DNA of 37,177 bases, taken from positions 1-37,177 of the forward strand of contig CAJUBX010000011.1 in NCBI GenBank assembly GCA_910585165.1. Direction: 5' to 3'. This document shows positions 16,223 through 23,552 of the stretch, one piece after another. Below the pieces are notes generated by a model. The model worked only from the letters and a program-made list of their open reading frames with translations. It had not been told where the DNA came from and made no database searches. Position 1 is the stretch's first letter. Every line of letters begins with the position of its first letter. This DNA comes from an uncultured Oscillibacter sp. (lineage in GTDB: Bacteria > Bacillota > Clostridia > Oscillospirales > Oscillospiraceae). A program made the translations under genes and the position numbers.

Positions 16223-16812
16223 TATCCGATTCCCCCAATCCGTCCGAATTCCCGCCTCCCGGTCACGGCGTCCCGGCCGGGAAACAGCAGAAACACCGCC
16301 CGGCCGATGATATAGCGCTCGTCCACCGTGCCCACCTCAGCGGAGCGGCTGTCGGTGCTGTTGCTGCGGTTGTCCCCCAGGATGAAGACGCTGCCCTCCG
16401 GCACCGTCAGGGGAAACGCGGTCCCCTCCGGCGTGTAGGTGGGCCCGCTGACATAGTCCTCATGGAGCCGCCGGCCGTCCACAAACACCGACCCGGAGGA
16501 AAAGTCGATATCCACCACCTGTCCTCCGGTGGCGACGACCCGCTTGACGATGGGCGTGGGGCGGAAGCTCTCCTTCCGCAAAACCACAATATCCCCCTGC
16601 CCGTATCCGCCGCAGAGCATGGAGCTGAGCACCAGAAGCCGGTCCCCGTCCTGGAGGGTGGGAACCATGGAGCGGCCGTCCACACCGATAAGGCGGACAC
16701 CGAAGGTAAAGAGCGTCATCACCGCCAGCACAGAACAGACCAGGGCCTGGACCCACTCGTACAGTTCCCGCTTTTTCTTCTCTTGGAGCTCCGCCCGCGC
16801 TTCTTTCCGCAT
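16222..16812 (-). CDS. lepB: signal peptidase I (first of a tandem pair)
   Basis: Membrane-bound serine peptidase that removes signal peptides from secreted proteins. The 196-aa protein has a basic N-terminus, one TM (about 22-43), the catalytic serine S48 in GRSMVPTL, the general-base K90 in PIVKRVVA, and the GDNRSNSTDSR box. These correspond to family boxes B, D and E. It is the closer paralog to canonical SipS-type enzymes of the pair. It lies 30 bases after the second signal peptidase gene and overlaps rbgA by one base. Confidence 0.94.
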   Translation of the reverse strand: MRKEARAELQEKKKRELYEWVQALVCSVLAVMTLFTFGVRLIGVDGRSMVPTLQDGDRLLVLSSMLCGGYGQGDIVVLRKESFRPTPIVKRVVATGGQVVDIDFSSGSVFVDGRRLHEDYVSGPTYTPEGTAFPLTVPEGSVFILGDNRSNSTDSRSAEVGTVDERYIIGRAVFLLFPGRDAVTGRREFGRIGGIG

Positions 16813-16842
16813 GTCTCTCTATCTCCCTGGGGCGTACCCCTC

Positions 16843-17424
16843 CTAAAGCGTCCCGATGCGTCCCCATTCCCGCATGCCCAGGCCCTCGGTTTTTCCCGGC
16901 AGCAGCAAGAACACCGCCCGGCCGATGAGGCAGCGCTCGTCCACCGCCCCCAGCTCCGGGGCCCGGCTGTCCCGGCTGCCGTTGCGGTTGTCCCCCATCA
17001 GGAAGACGCAGCCCTCCGGCACGGTAAAGGGGAACGCCGTCCCCTCCGAGAGGTGGGTGGCCTCCCGGATATAGGGCTCCTCCAGGGCCGCGCCGTCTAC
17101 ATAGACCACGCCCCGGTCAAAATCCACGTCCACAGTCTGCCCTCCGGTTGCAATAACCCGTTTGACAATCGGCTCCCCGTTCTCAAAGGCGGCCTTGGCG
17201 GCAATAACCACGTCCCCCCGCTCAAAGTCCCCGCAGAGAACCCGGTTTACCACCAGCAGCAAATCCCCGTTTTGCAGGGTCTCCCGCATGGACCCGCCGG
17301 AGACCCCCACCACCCGGGCTCCAAAGGCGAACAGCACCACCGCCGCCAGTACGGAGCACACCAGCGCCTGGGCCCACTCGTAAATTCCCCGGCCCGACTG
17401 TTCCTGCTTCTTTTCATCCGGCAT
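16843..17424 (-). CDS. lepB: signal peptidase I paralog (second of tandem pair)
   Basis: A 193-aa paralog of the neighbouring enzyme, with the same layout: TM about 20-40, serine S45, lysine K88 in EPIVKRVIA, and the GDNRNGSRDSR box. The serine box reads SMRETL instead of the common SMxPTL, so the conserved Pro after the Ser-Met is replaced by Glu; the catalytic dyad is intact. GGAGG lies about 9 bases before the ATG, and a consensus promoter is 50-80 bases upstream. It is the first gene of the long minus-strand run. Recent local duplication followed by divergence is the simplest origin. Confidence 0.92.
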   Translation of the reverse strand: MPDEKKQEQSGRGIYEWAQALVCSVLAAVVLFAFGARVVGVSGGSMRETLQNGDLLLVVNRVLCGDFERGDVVIAAKAAFENGEPIVKRVIATGGQTVDVDFDRGVVYVDGAALEEPYIREATHLSEGTAFPFTVPEGCVFLMGDNRNGSRDSRAPELGAVDERCLIGRAVFLLLPGKTEGLGMREWGRIGTL

Positions 17425-17475
17425 TCTAAAACTCCTCCAATGGCTTCAAAGGTTTTCAATCCTAAAATCTTGAAT

Positions 17476-17504
17476 AGTATAACAAGGAAGCCGCAAGATC
17501 ACAA
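17476..17504 (-). promoter_or_regulatory. sigma-A promoter of the signal peptidase-rbgA-rnhB operon
   Basis: Minus strand -35 TTGTGA (17499-17504), a 17-bp spacer and -10 TATACT (17476-17481), about 50 bases ahead of the first signal peptidase gene. Confidence 0.8.
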
Positions 17505-17608
17505 GGGTTTTTTCCAAAAGGGCCCTTTCCTATGTTTCCGCCGCTTCGTTTTCCCTCTTTCTCAGAGCCTGCATTCATAATCGGGGATACCGAAATGGGC
17601 TCTTATAT

Positions 17609-18100
17609 TCATGCCTTATAAATATACCGGACTTCCCGCAGCTCTTTGCCGCCTATATTGACATTTAAATCATCTTTTGTTCCCAGGAACCCAAATCGCT
17701 CGTAAAACCTTCTCGCTCTGACGTTCTCTTCAAGAACCCACAAAAAAGCGTCTTTGTATCCCCGGCTTTTCAACTCCGAAAGCACCGTTTCCATAAGGTC
17801 CTTCCCATAGCCTTTTCCCATGTAATCCGGCAGCAGGTATATGGAGATAATCTCGCCCCATCCCGGAAACTGCTCAAAGCGCGATTCACAAAAGCTGCTT
17901 GTCCCAATCAGTCTGCCATTGTCCAGGCAAAGCAAAGTATTCCTGCCCGGCGTATCTATGCCCGCCGCCCAGCGTTCTTCTGGGATTGAATCAAGATAGT
18001 CCTGGGGTATCATGCCGCAATAGGCAAACCTCCAGCTCTCTTTATACAGCCGGCTTATTTCCATTCTGTCGTCCGCCGGGGTTATATACCGGATTTCCAT
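17609..18100 (-). CDS. GNAT family N-acetyltransferase
   Basis: Predicted acetyl-CoA-dependent acetyltransferase of unknown substrate. The 163-aa protein has the GNAT acetyl-CoA-binding motif A, ISIYLLPDYMGKGYG, with the Q/R-x-x-G-x-G/A-type loop read as MGKGYG, and the C-terminal ARRFYERFGF motif B. The start MEIRYITPADD is chosen because GGAGG lies about 8 bases upstream. It is a single-gene unit with its own strong promoter. Its base composition is visibly more AT-rich than the neighbours, suggesting relatively recent acquisition. Confidence 0.88.
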   Translation of the reverse strand: MEIRYITPADDRMEISRLYKESWRFAYCGMIPQDYLDSIPEERWAAGIDTPGRNTLLCLDNGRLIGTSSFCESRFEQFPGWGEIISIYLLPDYMGKGYGKDLMETVLSELKSRGYKDAFLWVLEENVRARRFYERFGFLGTKDDLNVNIGGKELREVRYIYKA

Positions 18101-18136
18101 TTCAGCTCCTCCTGTAGCGTCCGGATTGTTCCGCCA

Positions 18137-18165
18137 ATTATAGCACGGCAAATTTCGAAATTCAA
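18137..18165 (-). promoter_or_regulatory. sigma-A promoter of the GNAT gene
   Basis: Minus strand -35 TTGAAT (18160-18165), a 17-bp spacer ending in an extended TGC, and a perfect -10 TATAAT (18137-18142), 37 bases from the GNAT start. Confidence 0.85.
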
Positions 18166-18273
18166 TCTATGGAATCTGCAGCCGCGAACCCGCCGGGCAC
18201 CGCTCCGACGGCGCTTCTTCCAAAAAGGGACTGCCCCTGCTCCGCCCAAAACCGTCAAAATCCATTTCGGGTC

Positions 18274-18303
18274 TTGACAAAGCCGCCCGGGCAGGCGTAT
18301 GCT
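18274..18303 (+). promoter_or_regulatory. sigma-A promoter of the Trp T-box leader
   Basis: Perfect -35 TTGACA (18274-18279), an 18-bp spacer and -10 TATGCT (18298-18303). Transcription would start near 18310, just before the T-box stem I. Confidence 0.82.
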
Positions 18304-18344
18304 ATGTTTAGGACCGCTGATTAAATCGGCGCTTCCTTAATTCC

Positions 18345-18755
18345 AAACGCAAAAACCGATGACGCGGACGAGTAAGCAGGGCCTTGGTTCTCCAAGAGAG
18401 CCGCCAGCGGTGGAATGGCGGCAGAAACGAGCCTGTTGAATGGACCGCAGAGGGCGGGCTGAACCGTTCCCCATCTGGGGTCCCCGCAAAATCACTGGAT
18501 TTTGTGGGGAGATGAGAAAGAAACGGAACTGAGCGGAATTTTCGCCGTCAGGCGGAAATGAAGCGGTGGAGTTTTTTTCGACGAAGTATGCTCCGACGGG
18601 CTTTTCCCCCGTTATCAAGGAAAGGCGCGTGCCGGCGCGCCGCCGAGCGGGCGGTTGTTTCTACCGCCAATTTGGGTGGCACCGCAGAAGTTTCAAGACT
18701 TTTGTCCCAAAAGCACCTGTGATGGGTCCTTTCTGGGATAGAGGTCTTTTTTTGA
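18345..18755 (+). promoter_or_regulatory. T-box riboswitch, tryptophan specifier
   Basis: A tRNA-sensing leader that reads the charging state of tRNA-Trp. Stem I begins near 18355; an AGAGAG-type region is at about 18397. The specifier loop reads GAA-TGG-ACC with TGG at 18441-18443, the Trp codon. The T-box sequence TGGGTGGCACCGCA is at 18673-18686. Its TGGC would pair with a GCCA tRNA 3' end, which fits the G discriminator of bacterial tRNA-Trp. An intrinsic terminator follows at 18696-18755. The downstream gene is trpS, consistent with the specifier. Confidence 0.92.
18696..18755 (+). terminator. regulated terminator of the T-box leader
   Basis: An AGAC...TCCCA / TGGGA...GGTCT stem-loop followed by a run of T residues, immediately after the T-box motif. 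It forms when charged tRNA-Trp is abundant. Confidence 0.8.
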
Positions 18756-18795
18756 CGCCCCGGAAGGGGCCGGAAGTCGGAAAGGAGCCGCCGTT

Positions 18796-18810
18796 ATGAC
18801 AGATGAATAA
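18796..18810 (+). other. four-codon ORF (MTDE) with a good ribosome site after the T-box
   Basis: AAAGGAG followed 8 bases later by ATG-ACA-GAT-GAA-TAA. It sits about 40 bases after the T-box terminator, exactly where a T-box-controlled gene should start, but stops after four codons. It has no Trp codon, so it is not a classical attenuator peptide. It could be the remnant of a deleted gene or a translated leader. Confidence 0.5.
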
Positions 18811-18851
18811 AGGCCAAGTCCTTTTTCCCCGCACTTTTTTCCCTCCGGCAA

Positions 18852-18880
18852 TTGCGCTTTCCGGAAATTCGTGGTATGCT
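18852..18880 (+). promoter_or_regulatory. second, T-box-independent promoter of trpS
   Basis: -35 TTGCGC (18852-18857), a 17-bp spacer and -10 TATGCT (18875-18880), downstream of the T-box terminator and about 50 bases before trpS. A GC-rich hairpin (CGGGCCCC/GGGGCCCG, 18895-18915) lies between it and the trpS ribosome site. Confidence 0.6.
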
Positions 18881-18931
18881 AATAAGAATTGGACCGGGCC
18901 CCGGAGCGGGGCCCGCAGTGAGGTGTGAATC

Positions 18932-19933
18932 ATGGAAAACAAGAAGAAACGGATTTTCAGCGGCATCCAGCCCAGCGGCGAGCTGACTCTGGGCTCTTAT
19001 ATGGGCGCGATCAAAAACTGGGTGGCCCTCCAGGACGAATACGAGTGCGTCTACTGCATCGTGGACATGCACGCCATCACCGTCCGCCAGGTCCCGGCGG
19101 ACCTGCGCCGCAGGGCTTTGGACCAGCTGGCCCAATACATTGCCTGCGGCCTGGACCCCCAAAAGAGCATCCTGTTCATCCAGAGCCACGTTCCCCAGCA
19201 CGCGGAGCTCAGCTGGGTGCTGAGCTGCTATACCCAGTTCGGCGAGCTTGGCCGCATGACCCAGTTCAAGCAGAAGTCCCAGCAGCACGCCGACAACATC
19301 ACCGCCGGCCTTTTCACCTATCCGGTGCTTATGGCGGCGGACATCCTGCTCTACCAGACCGACCTTGTGCCCGTGGGCGAGGACCAGCGCCAGCACGTGG
19401 AGCTGTGCCGGGACATCGCCCAGCGCTTCAACGGCGTTTACAGCGACACCTTCGTCCTGCCGGACGCGTTTATTCAGCGGGCCGACCAGGGGGCGCGGAT
19501 CATGAGCCTGAGCAACCCCATGAACAAAATGAGCAAGTCCGACCCCGAAGGCTGCGTCAACCTGATGGACCCCCCGGAGGTCATTCAGCGCAAGTTCAAG
19601 CGGGCCGTCACCGACAGCGAAACCAGCGTCCGCTATGACAGAGATGCCAAGCCCGGCGTTTCCAACCTTCTGACCATCTACTGCGCCGCCACCGGGAAAA
19701 CCCTGGAGGAGGCGGAGTCCGCGTTTGAGAACCAGGGCTACGGCGTGTTCAAGCCCGCCGTGGGCGACGCGGTCATCGAGCTGTTCCGCCCCATCCGGGA
19801 GGAGGCCGGCCGCCTGATGGCGGACAAAGCGTATCTGGAGAGCGTCTACCGGGAGGGGGCGGAGCGGGCCTCCCGCATCGCCGCCCGCACCCTTGCCAAA
19901 GTGTATAAAAAAGTGGGCTTCCTGCCCCGGTAA
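18932..19933 (+). CDS. trpS: tryptophanyl-tRNA synthetase
   Basis: Class I aminoacyl-tRNA synthetase charging tRNA-Trp. The 333-aa protein is the normal bacterial length. It shows the GIQPSGELTLGSYMGA opening (11-26), which contains the HIGH-equivalent, and KMSKS at 199-203 followed by DPEG. GAGG lies 8 bases before the ATG. It is preceded by a Trp-specific T-box leader and by a second promoter inside that leader, so it may have both regulated and constitutive transcription. It heads an operon with tagO and mnaA 12 bases on, an unusual pairing of translation with envelope-polymer genes. Confidence 0.97.
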   Translation: MENKKKRIFSGIQPSGELTLGSYMGAIKNWVALQDEYECVYCIVDMHAITVRQVPADLRRRALDQLAQYIACGLDPQKSILFIQSHVPQHAELSWVLSCYTQFGELGRMTQFKQKSQQHADNITAGLFTYPVLMAADILLYQTDLVPVGEDQRQHVELCRDIAQRFNGVYSDTFVLPDAFIQRADQGARIMSLSNPMNKMSKSDPEGCVNLMDPPEVIQRKFKRAVTDSETSVRYDRDAKPGVSNLLTIYCAATGKTLEEAESAFENQGYGVFKPAVGDAVIELFRPIREEAGRLMADKAYLESVYREGAERASRIAARTLAKVYKKVGFLPR

Positions 19934-19945
19934 GGAGAACGTGAC

Positions 19946-21097
19946 ATGCCCTTAGATCACCAGCTGATCGCCCGCGCCGCCTTTGCCCTGCTGACGGCGC
20001 TGGCCGTCAGCTTCCTGATGACCCCGATTGTAAAAACCTTCGCCTACAAGGTGGGGGCGGTGGATGTGCCCAAGGACGCCCGCCGGATGCACAAAATCCC
20101 CATCCCCCGCCTGGGGGGTCTGGCCATCTTCATCGGCTTCATGGTCAGCATTCTCATTCTGGGCAACATCCGGGGAAACGGCCAGATGCAGAGCATCCTC
20201 CTGGGTTCCGTTATCATTGTGGTGCTGGGCGTGGTGGACGACATCATGGCCCTTCCCGCCATGCTGAAATTTGTGGTGCAGATCGCCGCCGCCCTGATTC
20301 CTGCCCTGAACGGCGTGGTGATTCAGGCCTTTTCCAATCCTAATATCTTCTCCGACAACCTTTACTGGGTTCTGGGCCCTCTGTCTGTGCCCTTCACGGT
20401 GCTGTGGATCGTGGCGATTACCAACGCCGTAAACCTCATCGACGGGCTGGACGGCCTGGCCAACGGCGTTTCCGCCATCTCGGCCACTACCATGCTGGTC
20501 ATCGCCCTGCTGGCCTCCGAGTCGGAGGTGGCCGTGGTCATGGCGGCGCTGGTGGGGGCATGCGTGGGCTTCATGCCCTACAACCTCAACCCTGCCAAAA
20601 TGTTTATGGGGGACACCGGGGCCACCTTCCTTGGCTACATCCTGGCCACCATGTCCATCCAAGGGCTGTTCAAATTTTACGCGGTGATCTCCTTCGCTGT
20701 GCCCTTCCTGATTCTGGGGCTGCCCATCTTCGACACGGCGTTCGCCTTCATCCGCCGGATCGCCCATGGGCAAAGCCCCATGCACGCTGACCGGGGCCAC
20801 ATCCACCACCGGCTCATCGACATGGGCCTGAGCCAGAAGCAGGCCGTGGCAACCCTGTACGTCATCTCCGCCATGCTGGGCCTCTCCGCCGTGGTGCTGA
20901 CCACCGGAGGGGAGCAGAAGGCCATGCTGTTTTTCCTGGCCCTTTGCATCGCGGCGGCGGTGGCCGCCCGGGTGGTGTTCCCCAAGGAAATCCGGGAAGA
21001 GCTCCACGAGGAAATGGAGGAGCTGCGGGAGCTGGGGCGCCACGGCGGACAGGCGGAGCAGAAGGACGCTTCCGGCCACGGGGACAAGGAGGAGTGA
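19946..21097 (+). CDS. tagO: undecaprenyl-phosphate GlcNAc-1-phosphate transferase (TagO/WecA family)
   Basis: Integral membrane enzyme that starts wall teichoic acid or related envelope polymer synthesis by moving GlcNAc-1-P from UDP-GlcNAc to undecaprenyl phosphate. The 383-aa protein has about ten membrane segments and the family signatures: VDD (97-99), NLIDGLDG (163-170), MGDTG (221-225) and the HADRGHIHHRL loop (280-290) that separates TagO/WecA from MraY. A charged C-terminal tail rich in E/K/H follows the last TM. The next gene, mnaA, begins on the base after the stop. Confidence 0.93.
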   Translation: MPLDHQLIARAAFALLTALAVSFLMTPIVKTFAYKVGAVDVPKDARRMHKIPIPRLGGLAIFIGFMVSILILGNIRGNGQMQSILLGSVIIVVLGVVDDIMALPAMLKFVVQIAAALIPALNGVVIQAFSNPNIFSDNLYWVLGPLSVPFTVLWIVAITNAVNLIDGLDGLANGVSAISATTMLVIALLASESEVAVVMAALVGACVGFMPYNLNPAKMFMGDTGATFLGYILATMSIQGLFKFYAVISFAVPFLILGLPIFDTAFAFIRRIAHGQSPMHADRGHIHHRLIDMGLSQKQAVATLYVISAMLGLSAVVLTTGGEQKAMLFFLALCIAAAVAARVVFPKEIREELHEEMEELRELGRHGGQAEQKDASGHGDKEE

Positions 21098-22249
21098 ATG
21101 AAACGCGTGCGTATCCTGAGCGTCTTCGGCACCCGGCCGGAGGCCATCAAAATGTGCCCGCTGGTGAAGGAGCTGGCCTCCCGCCCCGGCATTGAGAGCC
21201 TCTGCTGCGTCACCGCCCAGCACCGGCAGATGCTGGACAGCGTGCTGGAGGTCTTCGGCGTTGTGCCGGACCGGGATTTGGACATCATGACCCCCCGGCA
21301 GACCCTCTCCAGCATTACCAGCAAGTGCCTTTTGGGCATGGATGAGGCGGTGGGTGAGCTGAAGCCGGACATGATTCTGGTTCACGGGGATACCTCCACC
21401 ACCTTCGCCGGAGCCCTCTCCGCCTACTACCACCAGGTGGCTGTGGGCCATGTGGAGGCAGGGCTTCGGACCTATGACAAATACGCCCCCTTCCCCGAGG
21501 AGATGAACCGGGTGCTGACCTCCTCCATCGCGGATCTGCATTTCTGCCCCACCGCCGGGAACCGGGAGAACCTCCTCCGGGAGGGCCGGGACCCCGAGGG
21601 CATCTTCGTCACCGGAAACACCGTCATCGACGCGCTGAAAACCACCGTGCGGAAAGATTACCGTTTCGCCACGGAGGAGCTGAACCATCTGCCCTACGGC
21701 GAGAAGAAAGTGATTCTCGTCACCTGCCACCGGCGGGAAAACTACGGCGAGCCTATGCGGAACATCATGCTGGCCCTCCGCCAGATTGCCGGGGAAAACC
21801 GGGATGTGGAGCTGGTCTACCCCGTTCACCTCAGCCCGGTGGTCCGGGAGGCAGTGGACAAATACCTCCGGGGCGCGCCCCGGGTCCATTTGACCGATCC
21901 TCTTCCCGCCGACGAGATGCACAACCTTATGGACCGCTGCTATCTGGTGCTGACGGACTCCGGCGGCCTCCAGGAGGAGGCCCCGGCCTTGGGCAAGCCT
22001 GTGCTGGTCCTCCGCCGGGAGACGGAGCGGCCCGAAGCCGTGGCCGCCGGAACCGTGAAGCTGGCCGGGGTGGTGCAGGACGATATTGTCACCATGGCCT
22101 CCCGGCTGATTCAGGATAAGCGGGCCTACGGCAAGATGGCCCGCGCCGTGAATCCCTACGGCGACGGAAACGCCTGCCGCCGCATCGCCGACGCCATCGA
22201 GTGGCGTTACGGGCTCCGGGCGGAGCGGCCCGCCGGCTATGAGGCGTAA
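21098..22249 (+). CDS. mnaA: UDP-N-acetylglucosamine 2-epimerase (non-hydrolysing)
   Basis: Cytosolic enzyme interconverting UDP-GlcNAc and UDP-ManNAc, the second sugar of the teichoic acid linkage unit. The 383-aa protein has FGTRPEAIK (10-18), HGDTSTTF with D98, GHVEAGLRT with E120, the PEEMNR glutamates (134-135) and CHRREN (210-215), the residues that define the non-hydrolysing epimerases. It follows tagO with no gap, so the two are a functional pair supplying GlcNAc-ManNAc lipid intermediates. Whether the cell makes true teichoic acid is not shown by this window, since tagA and polymerases are absent here. Confidence 0.95.
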   Translation: MKRVRILSVFGTRPEAIKMCPLVKELASRPGIESLCCVTAQHRQMLDSVLEVFGVVPDRDLDIMTPRQTLSSITSKCLLGMDEAVGELKPDMILVHGDTSTTFAGALSAYYHQVAVGHVEAGLRTYDKYAPFPEEMNRVLTSSIADLHFCPTAGNRENLLREGRDPEGIFVTGNTVIDALKTTVRKDYRFATEELNHLPYGEKKVILVTCHRRENYGEPMRNIMLALRQIAGENRDVELVYPVHLSPVVREAVDKYLRGAPRVHLTDPLPADEMHNLMDRCYLVLTDSGGLQEEAPALGKPVLVLRRETERPEAVAAGTVKLAGVVQDDIVTMASRLIQDKRAYGKMARAVNPYGDGNACRRIADAIEWRYGLRAERPAGYEA

Positions 22250-22255
22250 CGGGCG

Positions 22256-23044
22256 ATGGACAAGCGGAAGCTGAATTGGATCACCTGGGCCGTGCTGGCC
22301 GCGACCATTATCCTTGCGGCTCTGATGCTGGGAGGAAGCCTGAACCGCACCGCCCATATTACCCTCCCCCCCTCCACCCTTCCCAAGGACCCCGCTGCCG
22401 AAAACGGCGGCGGGGATGCCGGAACCGCTCTGACGGTGGTGGAGATTACGCCGGAAACGGTCCAATCCGCTGTCGCCAGCCTGTCCCGGCCGGAGGACTA
22501 CGGGCGGAACGTCACCATCGAATATCTCTGGCCCGGCGGCAGCGGAAAGCACGAGCTCTATACCATTGTCCGCGGCCCGTGGACCCGGGTAGACCGGGGC
22601 CTGCCGGACGGGAGCACCCGGATCAGCGTCACCAACGGCGAGGAGACCTATATTTGGTACGGCTACGGCGAAGGCGCGGAGGTCTACTCCGCTCCGGCGG
22701 GGAACATCTCCGCCGACGACGAGCAGTCCATTCCCACCTATGAGGATATTTTGACTCTGCCGCCGGAGGACATCGTCCAGGCGGACTACCGCCCCCTGGA
22801 GGCGCTGACCTGCATCTATGTGGAAACAGCGGCGGACGAGGCGGGCTATTCCCTGCGGTACTGGGTCAGTGTGGAAAGCGGGCTGCTGGTGCAGGCGGAA
22901 AAACTGCTGGGGGAGGATGTTGTTTACCGGATGACCTCCCTCTATGTGGACGAAACGCGCTACGACGCTTCCCGGTTTACCCTGCCCGGCGGCAGGGTGC
23001 TTCTGGAGGAGGAAGACGCGGAGCCCTTGGAGCCTATGAATTGA
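22256..23044 (+). CDS. membrane-anchored LolA/RseB-like hypothetical protein
   Basis: Not firmly identified. The 262-aa protein has one N-terminal membrane anchor (about 10-28) with a basic start (MDKRKLNW), a Pro/Gly-rich linker, and a globular extracytoplasmic domain. The domain's alternating beta pattern, and its ending (VESGLLVQAEKL, then FTLPGG), recall the LolA/RseB fold that binds lipids or acyl chains; this is inference from pattern only. It has no lipobox. It begins 6 bases after mnaA and ends just before a terminator, so it is the last gene of the trpS-tagO-mnaA unit, perhaps acting in envelope polymer or lipoprotein handling. Confidence 0.7.
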   Translation: MDKRKLNWITWAVLAATIILAALMLGGSLNRTAHITLPPSTLPKDPAAENGGGDAGTALTVVEITPETVQSAVASLSRPEDYGRNVTIEYLWPGGSGKHELYTIVRGPWTRVDRGLPDGSTRISVTNGEETYIWYGYGEGAEVYSAPAGNISADDEQSIPTYEDILTLPPEDIVQADYRPLEALTCIYVETAADEAGYSLRYWVSVESGLLVQAEKLLGEDVVYRMTSLYVDETRYDASRFTLPGGRVLLEEEDAEPLEPMN

Positions 23045-23050
23045 GACGGA

Positions 23051-23078
23051 AAAAGGACGGGAACTCCCGTCCTTTTTT
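23051..23078. terminator. bidirectional terminator between converging operons
   Basis: An 11-bp stem AAAAGGACGGG/CCCGTCCTTTT with a 4-base loop and T tracts on both strands. It serves the plus-strand trpS operon and the minus-strand small-protein trio. Confidence 0.88.
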
Positions 23079-23084
23079 ATTTGG

Positions 23085-23549
23085 CTATAGAATCAACAGC
23101 AGGCCCAGAGCCACCAGCAGCTCCTCGTCCGCGTCCTCCCGGAACAAAAAGAACAGCAGCGCCAGCAGCAGCAGGTCCCCGGTATCCACATGGTCCAGGT
23201 GAAACTGGTCCAGCAGGCGCTGGAGAAAACCGGTAAGGGCGTCCGGGGGCCGTCCTCCATGAGGCGGACGGCCCCTGTTGGGCGGCGGGCCCCCAGTGGG
23301 AGGGCCTCCCGGGGACGGGTCCTGAGGCCGGGTCCCGGGTTGCGCACCGCTTGGAGGGGGCCCTCCGGGAGGCGGGCTTTGGGACGACGGCCCCGGTCCG
23401 CTTGGAGGGGGCCCGCCTGGCGGCCGTTCCCCGGCGCGGGAGCCGACCGGCGTGGGTCCTCCGGTGGACGCGCCGCCGGGAGGCGGAGGCCCTTCTTCCG
23501 GAATGCGGGTATAGGAGCCGTTGTCGTTGCGGATATAGCGGTTGTACAT
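23085..23549 (-). CDS. hypothetical Pro/Gly-rich small protein with hydrophobic C-terminus
   Basis: Function not known. The 154-aa protein starts MYNRYIRNDNGSYTRIPE, runs through about 85 residues of almost pure Pro/Gly/Ser/Arg low complexity (GGPPP-type repeats), and ends in LTGFLQRLLDQF followed by two short hydrophobic segments around an acidic loop (FREDADEEL). I recall a C-terminal pattern of this kind in uncharacterised Clostridia proteins encoded next to partners like the one 3 bases upstream. The ATG is 3 bases after that gene's stop, with a G-rich ribosome site. Possibly a structural or spore-associated protein; there is no direct evidence. Confidence 0.6.
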   Translation of the reverse strand: MYNRYIRNDNGSYTRIPEEGPPPPGGASTGGPTPVGSRAGERPPGGPPPSGPGPSSQSPPPGGPPPSGAQPGTRPQDPSPGGPPTGGPPPNRGRPPHGGRPPDALTGFLQRLLDQFHLDHVDTGDLLLLALLFFLFREDADEELLVALGLLLIL

Positions 23550-23552
23550 GCC

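Noticed and set aside
18796..18810. Trp attenuator leader peptide
   Set aside because: Four codons without Trp; regulation is already explained by the T-box.
19952..22552. Very long open frame (866 codons) on the minus strand opposite tagO and mnaA
   Set aside because: High-GC antisense shadow: His/Gly/Gln/Asp-rich low-complexity translation without any family motif, lying exactly opposite two clear plus-strand genes.
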